Of a DNA stretch of 64,000 nt, positions 51,231 to 59,382 are shown piece after piece. The position numbers were made by a program, and so were the translations under genes. Source of the DNA: JAKALX01 sp964508715 (GTDB lineage: Bacteria > Chloroflexota > Dehalococcoidia > Tepidiformales > Tepidiformaceae); NCBI GenBank assembly GCA_964508715.1, contig CAZDUX010000003.1, positions 62,001 to 126,000 of the forward strand, given 5' to 3'. Numbering within the stretch: position 1 is the first letter of the stretch; each line of letters begins with the position of its first letter. A model generated the notes under the pieces. It was not told where the DNA came from, made no database searches, and saw only the letters and a list, made by a program, of their open reading frames with translations.

Positions 51231-54200
51231 TTATGGCGGGACGGTAAACGCCGCAGTTACCGTCGATGATCCCGCGTAGTTGCTACCAGAGCCGGGGACG
51301 TAGGTGATGGTGACTGTGTACGTGCCCGATGCTACCGAGGCGCTTGTCCACGAGACAACTCCGTTCAATGGAACTGCGATTCCGCTGGTATTGATTTCGT
51401 GTGTCGCATGGTCATCCACGAAGCTCATGGTCCCGGCAAACGTTCCACCAGGGTTACTGTTCGGGTTCATGGTAACGTTAATCGTTACTTTCTTATTAGT
51501 TGTGTTGACAGTGGCGGTAGCAGAAATCGTGGTGGTGATGGTGGTGATTGTAAGGGTAGTCGGCCCCTGGATCGGTGATTGCGCATAATTCCCGCCCGCG
51601 AGGAACCTGGCACTGATCGGATGCCCCCCGACGGCCAGGGGTGATCCCAGCACGGATGTGCTGAAGCTATAGTTGCCGCTGCTATCAACGCTCGCGGTAC
51701 CTATCTGTGTTCCGCTGTCATAGATCGCCACACTCCCGCTTGCCGGGGCAGGCGTGGATGTGCTGCTGACGTGGCCGGTGATGGGAATGTCCGTGGCATA
51801 TTGCACGCTGGTCGACGAGAGGTTCATGGTGATTGTGGTGGGTGCCGGGTTAACGACGATCGTCGTCGGTGTTGACTCGGTGCTTGTCAGATAGTTTGAC
51901 CCTGTACCAGCGATGAATGCAGCCGATACAGCCTCATTCTGCGCATCTGGTGGGGTGTATACGAATGTTGCAACGCCAGATCCATCCGTGCTGCCAGCGT
52001 TGAGCGTCACCTTTGGACCGGTTCCGCCAACGCGAGCGTAGAACTCGATGGAACTGGTGTTGGGTATCGGTGCATTGGAGGCGTCCGTGTCCTGGAGCGT
52101 CGCGGTCAGCGTCGATGACCCTCCGGGTGATGCCGCTCCCCACGTCACCGTGGTCGGACTTGCACTGAGTGTCACCTGCGTCCGGTGCTGGACCTTCACG
52201 GTCACGCCAGAGACCGTGGTGGATGCGATGAATAACGACCCACCAGCCGGTACGAACTTCGCTGTGAAGGTCCGGTCTCCGACGGCGTCGGAGGTTGGCG
52301 GCAGGTATGCCTGGACTGCCTCGAAGGTGCTGCCGTTCTTGTTCACGGCGACCGTCCACCGCTTGCCTGGCCACGCGGAATCGGAGATCTCAACGTTCCC
52401 CGTGATGTCGGTCCCCGTATAGGGGCTGCTGACTGTCACCGTGAGCGTGCTACCCGAACCGGGATTGGCGGTTGTCGACGACGCCGCGATGGTGGTCGTC
52501 GTCGGCGCATAGATGGTGAGTTGGGCGAGCGGCGAGTCGGATGGTGCGAAGTTGTTGGCCGGGTCGCCGTAGTATCGGACCGCAAGGGAGGGGTGCTGGC
52601 CGACCGTCAGGTCCGTTGGTCCGGGTGATGAGGATGGGACGTTCACCTGGATCGACGTACTGCCGTTGAGCAGCGTTGCGGTCCCGAGGGAGGTAACCCC
52701 ATCGAAGAACTCGACGGTGCCAGACACCGGGGTGCTGCCGCCGCACTGGGGACACGTCACCGTTGTGGAGAGGATGACCCGGGTCGACGGCCCGGCCACC
52801 ACCTGGGTGGTCGGCACCGTGATCGTCGTAACCGTCGGCCAGAGGACCGAGACGTTGACGCTGCCATCGGTCGTGGAAGACGCGTAGTTTCCGGAACCAC
52901 CGTTGTCGTAGTGTGCGGTGTAGGTGTGGGGCCCGGCAGCGATGTTCGGGATCGTGACCGTAGCGATGCCCGTCGACCCGTCGATCGCGGTCGCCCCGGC
53001 GAGCGTATTCGCGCCTTCCTTGAAGACGACCGAGCCGGAGGTGACGTTCCCAAACGGCCGCGGGCCGACCTGGGCGGTGAGAGTGACGGATGCACCTTTC
53101 GTTGCCGCTGCCGGGTTCGCGCTGAGGGTCACCGATGTTGGTGCGGGGGTAACTGTGAGGGTGGCCCCGGTAGCGTCGTTCACGTTTGCGTAGTTCCCGC
53201 CAGACGCAGCGACGAAACTCGCGGTGATCGTGTGGGTACCGACTGCGCTGCCTGGATGCAGTGCATAGAACTGGCTCGTATTGAACTCAAGGGTGGCGGT
53301 GCCAGCGGGGTTGTTCGGGATCTGGGTTACGGGAACGGTACCGATCTCGGTGGTACCGGCGTTCCCGTCATAGAAATGGACGGTGCCGGCGAAGGCCCCG
53401 AAGTTGCGCCGTGCCGATATGGTTGCGGTGATGGTGACGGGGCCCCCCAGCGGGACAGTTGCAGCTGATACGGTGGTGGAAATGACGGTCGTTTCCGGGT
53501 CTATGGTCACCGTGGCACCGGTGGCGGACGTCGAGCCGAGATAGTTCGTACTCGTCGAAACGTACCGTGCTGTCACCGTTTGGTCACCGATGGGCGAAGG
53601 CACCGCTCCATAGATTAGCCCGGTATCACACTCACAGCTGGCATTCGTGCTTCCGGCACTGAAGCCCGTAGGGCCGCTTCCTATGACGGCTGTCCCGACG
53701 AGGAACTCGACGGTGCCTGTGAGCGGGCCGAAGGGCTCGCCAATGGCTGTCTGTGCGACGACCGTCGCTGTGATTGTGACTTTACCGCCGAGATTGGTAG
53801 TGGTTGCACTTGGTACGTCCACGGTTGTGGTTGTCGTGACGGCCGTGAAGGAGTAGCCCACGCCGGGCGCGGTGGCTGGCCCGTAAAACGAGCCGCTGCC
53901 GGGGATGTAGCGCACACCAAGAACGTGCTGCCCCGCGAGTGGGGAGCCGCACAAACTGGCAATGTCGGTCCAGCCAATCGTGATTGGCACCGGGTTCGTA
54001 GCGGCTGGAATGGACGTAGGTGAACCGAGATCGGTTCCGTCGCAGGTCATCTGCAGCGCGCCACCGAAGTCGCCAAACGCCGCGGTGTTGGCCGGGAGTG
54101 CAGCAAGCGCAACAGATGCGCTGAAGGCGCTATCCCCGAGGCTCGTTGTTCCCGTCGGCGTGAGCGCCAGGGTCGCCTTGCTCGCGGCCGGTGTTACCGT

Positions 54201-57200
54201 CAGGCAGCCGGGTTGGGTTGGCGAGCATGACGACGGCGGGCTCGTGCTCACCGACATGTAGTTCGAGACCCCATCAGGATTCCCGGTACAATCGATGCCA
54301 GCCCGGTAGTTCGCCGTGATGTGATATGTGTCGACTGCGCTCGTGGGGAACTTCGAGTAGATGTTCGCTGTGTCGTAGGCGACCCGCGCGAGCTCCAGGC
54401 CGCTGGTGTTGGTCGTCGTGCAGGCGAGTTGCGTGGTCCCCGCCATGAACGAGACGGAGCCATTCAGCGGGCCGAACTGCGGGGGGCTCGAGAGGGCTGC
54501 GACGAGATTTACGATGCCGCCGAGTGGAACCGTCGCGGGATTCACATCGATGCCGATCTCGGTACGTGCCGGGTTGAGAACGAACGCTCCCTCGGCGCTG
54601 TCAGAGCCGGTGAACACCGGTGTTGGGTAGGTTGGCGTGAACCGGCCAGCCGAGGGGCCGTCGGGATAGGCCAGGTAGCTCGCCGTGATGTGGTGGGTTT
54701 CAAGCGGGTTCTGCCACCTGGGGTCCTGGAATAGCGATGGATCTGCCTGGGCCAGCTGGTAGTAGGTGCCGCTGTCTACCACGAGGCGGGCGACTCCTGA
54801 CGGTTTCTGGCCGGCTCCAGTGACGGAGACGACCGGGACCATACCAAGCTTGTAATGAGCGTCGCACCATGGGTTGGTCGTCCCATTCTCGGAAGGCATG
54901 TCAGCGTCACAGAACACGACATAGCCGGGGAGCATCCCTTCGGGGTCAGCCACGCCGCCCGGCGGCCGGGTTGCATTGACGGTTGCGCTGAGGCTGAACT
55001 CGTTCCCGAGTTGTAGGTTCGGCGTGAGCGGATCGAGCGTCGTTGTCGTCGCCGCCTGGACGATGATGCGGCCGACACTGACGTCTGGCCCTCCGACGGG
55101 CGGGTTGCCGCAGTTCGCCTGGATTGAGGCGGTCGACCGCAGGTAGTAAATACCGGGGACGGTGGGTGCCTTGATCGTGACGTTATGGCCCGATTGTGGG
55201 AGCGACACGGGCGCTGGATCGACCGTCGGGTCCGGCAGCCTCTGCGACATGGCACAGTACGGGCCTACGGGCGCGACCTGCGGGAAGACGGCGGTATTCT
55301 CACCGATGCCAAAGTAGACCTGCCGCACGCAGTCGATGCACGTCTCGGGCTGCTCGGTGTTGAGGAGCACTGTCCCCGCGACGGTGAGCGAGGCACCGGG
55401 GGAGACGACAATGGATGATGTGCCGCTTCCACTCGTCGCGTTGCCCGATGTCATCGTGACGGAGCGCATGATGACGGCAGCACCTATGTCCTTATCAGAG
55501 GCGCCACTATCACCGAGCACGACGCAGCTCTCATCGATCTGGCCGTTTCCGTTGTCGTCGAAACCGTTGCAGATGTCGGGGAGCTTCGGGGTCACACTCA
55601 GGTTCTGCTGCGGTGACGTGCCCCCGAACATGTTCGCACCACCGCTATAAACGGCGATGATCTTGTATGCCTGTGTGTTGCTGAGCGGCATCTGCCCGGT
55701 CGGGACGGTGAGGTTCGCGACCGCAAAGCCACCGACGGGGCTGACCTTCACTTCGAGGCCGATCGGGACGGTGACGGGCGTTGATCCTGAAGTATCGATT
55801 GCGGCGAACTGCACGGTTCCGCCCGCGGGTACGAGGCCGTTGGGCCCCGTGATGACCGCGAAAAGGTTGACGCTCGTCCCGAGGGGCACGGTTGCGGGAA
55901 GGACGCTCAATGAGACGTTCGCGTAGGGAATGGTGAGCATCGCGGGGCTCACGGTGCTGCACGACGAGAGCGTGCATGCCTCGCCCCCGACAGTGACCGT
56001 CGCCTGCTGGTTCGTTGGCGTCAGGTCGTTCGGTGCCGCGGTGCCATCGAACTTGTACGTGCGAGCACCGCTGGCATCGGTCGAGGAGGCACTGACCAGC
56101 GTGGTGCTCCCCGGGGTAAGGTCCTCCGTCTGGAAGGTGAAGGAGGTGAGTGACTCCTTCGTCTGTGCCAGGCAGGTGACCTGGGCCTGGCCGCCCGCGA
56201 CAGTCGTCGTGTCGATCAGGTAGCCGCAATTGAGCGCGGCCCCAACCGCTGGCGGTGTGACCGTCGGCACAACGGGAGTCGGGGGTGGAGGCGCCACCGT
56301 CGGCGTGGGCTGGCCAGGCGCGGCCGGGAACCGGATGGTCTGCGTGGTGGAATCACTCTTGCAGAGCGTCTGATTGCAAGCGCTAACCGAAATCGATGTC
56401 AGCCCATCGTGCGTGTAGGTGGCCAGGAAGACCGTTTTTCCCGAGATTTCCGCGCGCACGCTGCCGTCCACGGTCCAACGAGTGGTCGTGAAGACGCCAC
56501 CGATAGCGGCACTGCACACGAGCGTGGCCGTCCTCGGCGAGTCGGAATACACGACCGAGCAGGTGAGGGCAACGCTGTCCGGTGGCACGACCTCAGTCTT
56601 CGGTGGGCCCTGGCTTCCGCCGGGTGTACCGCCGGCGCCGCCCGTGCCCGGTGGGGCACCGCCGAGGCGGACCACGGGTTCGCCCGCACTGTGGGCAAAC
56701 TTGAGCGGAGTCGTGAGGATGAAGGACCCGAAGGCCGCGATGGTCGCGTCCTCCTCGTTCGCCTGGCCGGGCGAGATGCGGATGAGGTCGCCAATGGAGA
56801 AGCCGTTCTGCGAGCTGACGGCGATCTCCTTCGTGCCGGCCGGGACTGAGACCGAGAGCGTGGTCGTCGTGAGTCCGCCGGGCCCAGCGCTGGGAGTGGC
56901 GCTTGCAGTCGCCGATGGGGATGGTGACGGGCTGGGGCTGGCGGCCTGGGCCTGAGCGGTCTTACCGGCCGAACGGGCAGAGCTGTCCTCTTCCACTGGC
57001 TTCCCACCGACAATGCTGACATCGGCCTTGCCCTTGGTGGGGTCGAATGACATCGAGGCGGTGACACCACCCGTATCGTTGTCGATGGTCTGCACCGTTG
57101 GTTGCCCGTTCTTGTCGTACGTGTGGATCGAGACGCTTGTCGGGCCGCCTGTCGTTTCGAGGACCTCGATCTTGTAGTCGTCGCGTGAGCCGGGAAGGAC

Positions 57201-59276
57201 GATCTGATTCGTCCCGGCGCCGACCGGGGGCGCACTTTCGACGCATGTTGGGTCGCGCCATGCCTGCCGCGTGCTGTAGCTTGCGCCCGGGATTTCCGTC
57301 TTCGCATTCTTGGCAGCGTCCTGGGCCGATGTGGTGTCGAGCGTACCCACGACGCGTCCTTGCTTGTCGGTGACGCGGATTCGTGTGTCGGCGGGGACGG
57401 TGATGACGACGGCACTCAGGTCGTTACTGGGTTCGAAGAGGACGGAACTCTTGACCTTGCCGGCGTAGGCGTCGAGCGTCTTGCGGTCGCGATAAAAGGG
57501 GTCGTTGATAAGAATGGTGTCGCCATCGAGGCCCACAGCTGCGATCCAGTGACCAGGAACTTCCAGCACGATCGGCCGGCCCGCGCGGAGTTCAGCCTTG
57601 ATTTCGGCATCCGAGCCGGTGCCTGTGCGTGCGAACCGAAGCGTCCGTGTCCCCGGGTACTTCGCCGCGATTTCTCCGGAGAGCTGGTTCGCAGCAGTCC
57701 AGATAACATCCCCGTAGATGTAGCCCTGGCTCACCCAGCCGCGAACGGTTTTCCTCGCATTCAAGTTGAACCAGTCGTTCACGGTCTTGGGAGTGAGGGG
57801 CTCCCCATCGGGCATGGTGATGATGTTGAACAGGGCCATGATCGTCGTGACCGACGTCATGGCGCAGCCGCACTGGGCGATGGTTGTGCCACACCAGTCG
57901 GGGCCGAAGTCGGGGTCACCGGCCTTCGCGTACTCGACGTTGGCCCAGCGCGGGTCGTTCTGTGCGAAGTAGGGGCCGCCGGAGTCACCCTGCTGCTGTT
58001 GGATGACGGGCCCTGTCTGGGCGACAGCAGGGATCGCATCGGACGTGGTGCCGAGCACGGCACTCGCCTTGTTTGCGTTCGAAACAGGCGCCTGGGCATT
58101 TTTCGGCTGATTGCCCTTGTCGCACATGTGGACCCCGGCGTAGGCGGCTTCGGGGGAGGCGGCCTTCGTCCCGGAGTCGTTCGAAAAGAGGAAGACGCCG
58201 AAGGTAGCGATACCCAGGACGATGAGCACGAGCGAAAAGAGGACCGGCCGCTTGAGTGGCTCGAGTGGTGGATGGACGACGAGTTGGCCGGCAGCCGGGA
58301 TCGCCTCGACCTCACCCGTTTCGGGTTTCGCCACGACATTGAAGGGAACAATGGTCTCGCGCCCGAAAAGAGCGCGCTTCCTTGGCTTCACGCGGAACGG
58401 CAGGCGCTCTTCGCGGCCGGGCGGCACCACGAGTACGTCCTGCCTGAAGGTGTAGTCGAACGCATCCTCATCATCGACCCCGGAGAGGGCGAGCGTCTCG
58501 GTGACGTTGCCATCGTTTCCGGCCACGAGTACGAAATCACGGCGGCCGCGAGGTGGTTCGATCGTGAGGACGAGGCCGTTGAAACCGAGGATGCGGAGCG
58601 TGCCCGATTCGGTGGCGGACTGGCCTGTCGTCTCGGATGTAATGGTGACGTCGAACGGGTGGTCGCCCGCGACCGCATCGCTGTGGCGTGGAGGTTGGAT
58701 AGTGAGGAGCACCGTGGTCTCGGCACCCGGCAGGAGGCCAACGCGAGGTGTGCTGAGTATCAGCCAGGACGGTGAGATGCCGGTGACCGCGATGTCGAAC
58801 TCGTCGACCACGTTGCCGCGGTTGTGAACCGTAATCTCGGCAGTGAGCCCTCCGGAGCCGGGTAGCAACGGTTCGTTCCCCACCGCCAGCCGCACGCCGA
58901 TGCCGGTGGCGGGCGGAACGGCCGGGAGGGCGGGAGTGGTGGTTCCGTGCTCGTACTCGGGTTCTTCGGGTTCGGCAGGGGGCTCATAACGAGCGGAAAC
59001 ATCGCCGAAGCGGATCTCGGAGGCAGGCTCGACCAGGCCCGGGGTACCGGGTGTGAGCCGCTGACCGTCGATGTAGGTGCCCTCGGCAGAGCCGAGGTCT
59101 TCGAGCATGAGACGCCCGGAATCGAAGAACGCGCGCGCATGCCGCCGTGCTACCGAGAGATCGTCGATGACGATCGCATTCCCGTCGGCGCGGCCGATGA
59201 CGATCGATGGCAGATCGAGCGGATACTCCCGCTGGCGGCCATCAACCGTGGTGATGCGCAGCGTGCCGAACTTCAC
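51231..59276 (-). CDS. Giant FHA-transmembrane-C39-Ig repeat protein
   Basis: The 2681-residue protein repeats the scaffold of the 1046-residue one: FHA (1-98, also EGT for NGT), two Ig/NEW3-like domains, TM (344-365), and a C39-like peptidase (about 435-600; C471, H576, D592). Unlike it, the rest is a very long stalk. The stalk has a Pro/Ser/Thr linker and a MopE-like acidic motif (CNGFDDNGNGQIDESC near 55550), then roughly ten Big_3-type Ig-like repeats. Each repeat starts with a T/S-rich strand and ATVPLG-type turn and contains GTVxF. The topology predicts a cytosolic FHA and an extracellular stalk. Starts at GTG 59276. The last repeats (51231-51600) are more A/T-rich than the rest. A surface adhesin, tether or injection-system docking factor is plausible; none is shown. 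Confidence 0.85.
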   Translation of the reverse strand: MKFGTLRITTVDGRQREYPLDLPSIVIGRADGNAIVIDDLSVARRHARAFFDSGRLMLEDLGSAEGTYIDGQRLTPGTPGLVEPASEIRFGDVSARYEPPAEPEEPEYEHGTTTPALPAVPPATGIGVRLAVGNEPLLPGSGGLTAEITVHNRGNVVDEFDIAVTGISPSWLILSTPRVGLLPGAETTVLLTIQPPRHSDAVAGDHPFDVTITSETTGQSATESGTLRILGFNGLVLTIEPPRGRRDFVLVAGNDGNVTETLALSGVDDEDAFDYTFRQDVLVVPPGREERLPFRVKPRKRALFGRETIVPFNVVAKPETGEVEAIPAAGQLVVHPPLEPLKRPVLFSLVLIVLGIATFGVFLFSNDSGTKAASPEAAYAGVHMCDKGNQPKNAQAPVSNANKASAVLGTTSDAIPAVAQTGPVIQQQQGDSGGPYFAQNDPRWANVEYAKAGDPDFGPDWCGTTIAQCGCAMTSVTTIMALFNIITMPDGEPLTPKTVNDWFNLNARKTVRGWVSQGYIYGDVIWTAANQLSGEIAAKYPGTRTLRFARTGTGSDAEIKAELRAGRPIVLEVPGHWIAAVGLDGDTILINDPFYRDRKTLDAYAGKVKSSVLFEPSNDLSAVVITVPADTRIRVTDKQGRVVGTLDTTSAQDAAKNAKTEIPGASYSTRQAWRDPTCVESAPPVGAGTNQIVLPGSRDDYKIEVLETTGGPTSVSIHTYDKNGQPTVQTIDNDTGGVTASMSFDPTKGKADVSIVGGKPVEEDSSARSAGKTAQAQAASPSPSPSPSATASATPSAGPGGLTTTTLSVSVPAGTKEIAVSSQNGFSIGDLIRISPGQANEEDATIAAFGSFILTTPLKFAHSAGEPVVRLGGAPPGTGGAGGTPGGSQGPPKTEVVPPDSVALTCSVVYSDSPRTATLVCSAAIGGVFTTTRWTVDGSVRAEISGKTVFLATYTHDGLTSISVSACNQTLCKSDSTTQTIRFPAAPGQPTPTVAPPPPTPVVPTVTPPAVGAALNCGYLIDTTTVAGGQAQVTCLAQTKESLTSFTFQTEDLTPGSTTLVSASSTDASGARTYKFDGTAAPNDLTPTNQQATVTVGGEACTLSSCSTVSPAMLTIPYANVSLSVLPATVPLGTSVNLFAVITGPNGLVPAGGTVQFAAIDTSGSTPVTVPIGLEVKVSPVGGFAVANLTVPTGQMPLSNTQAYKIIAVYSGGANMFGGTSPQQNLSVTPKLPDICNGFDDNGNGQIDESCVVLGDSGASDKDIGAAVIMRSVTMTSGNATSGSGTSSIVVSPGASLTVAGTVLLNTEQPETCIDCVRQVYFGIGENTAVFPQVAPVGPYCAMSQRLPDPTVDPAPVSLPQSGHNVTIKAPTVPGIYYLRSTASIQANCGNPPVGGPDVSVGRIIVQAATTTTLDPLTPNLQLGNEFSLSATVNATRPPGGVADPEGMLPGYVVFCDADMPSENGTTNPWCDAHYKLGMVPVVSVTGAGQKPSGVARLVVDSGTYYQLAQADPSLFQDPRWQNPLETHHITASYLAYPDGPSAGRFTPTYPTPVFTGSDSAEGAFVLNPARTEIGIDVNPATVPLGGIVNLVAALSSPPQFGPLNGSVSFMAGTTQLACTTTNTSGLELARVAYDTANIYSKFPTSAVDTYHITANYRAGIDCTGNPDGVSNYMSVSTSPPSSCSPTQPGCLTVTPAASKATLALTPTGTTSLGDSAFSASVALAALPANTAAFGDFGGALQMTCDGTDLGSPTSIPAATNPVPITIGWTDIASLCGSPLAGQHVLGVRYIPGSGSFYGPATAPGVGYSFTAVTTTTTVDVPSATTTNLGGKVTITATVVAQTAIGEPFGPLTGTVEFLVGTAVIGSGPTGFSAGSTNASCECDTGLIYGAVPSPIGDQTVTARYVSTSTNYLGSTSATGATVTIDPETTVISTTVSAATVPLGGPVTITATISARRNFGAFAGTVHFYDGNAGTTEIGTVPVTQIPNNPAGTATLEFNTSQFYALHPGSAVGTHTITASFVAASGGNYANVNDATGATLTVTPAPTSVTLSANPAAATKGASVTLTAQVGPRPFGNVTSGSVVFKEGANTLAGATAIDGSTGIATVTIPNIAAGPHTYTAHYDNGGSGNYASSTTDGSVNVSVLWPTVTTITVPTTQVVAGPSTRVILSTTVTCPQCGGSTPVSGTVEFFDGVTSLGTATLLNGSTSIQVNVPSSSPGPTDLTVGQHPSLAVRYYGDPANNFAPSDSPLAQLTIYAPTTTTIAASSTTANPGSGSTLTVTVSSPYTGTDITGNVEISDSAWPGKRWTVAVNKNGSTFEAVQAYLPPTSDAVGDRTFTAKFVPAGGSLFIASTTVSGVTVKVQHRTQVTLSASPTTVTWGAASPGGSSTLTATLQDTDASNAPIPNTSSIEFYARVGGTGPKVTLNAGSTDGSGVATFVYTPPDAQNEAVSAAFIAGTGSNYLTSTESTPTTIVVNPAPTTITMNLSSTSVQYATDIPITGHVSSTSTPAPASGSVAIYDSGTQIGTASVDSSGNYSFSTSVLGSPLAVGGHPISARFLAGGNYAQSPIQGPTTLTITTITTTISATATVNTTNKKVTINVTMNPNSNPGGTFAGTMSFVDDHATHEINTSGIAVPLNGVVSWTSASVASGTYTVTITYVPGSGSNYAGSSTVTAAFTVPP

Positions 59277-59382
59277 GCAGTCACCCCGAATCCCTTCGCA
59301 TGAGCATATCCGCGGCCGACGCTCGTTGCACGAACCTTACTACGCAAGACACGTAAGAATTGGGGAAATGGGCAGCGGCGAT

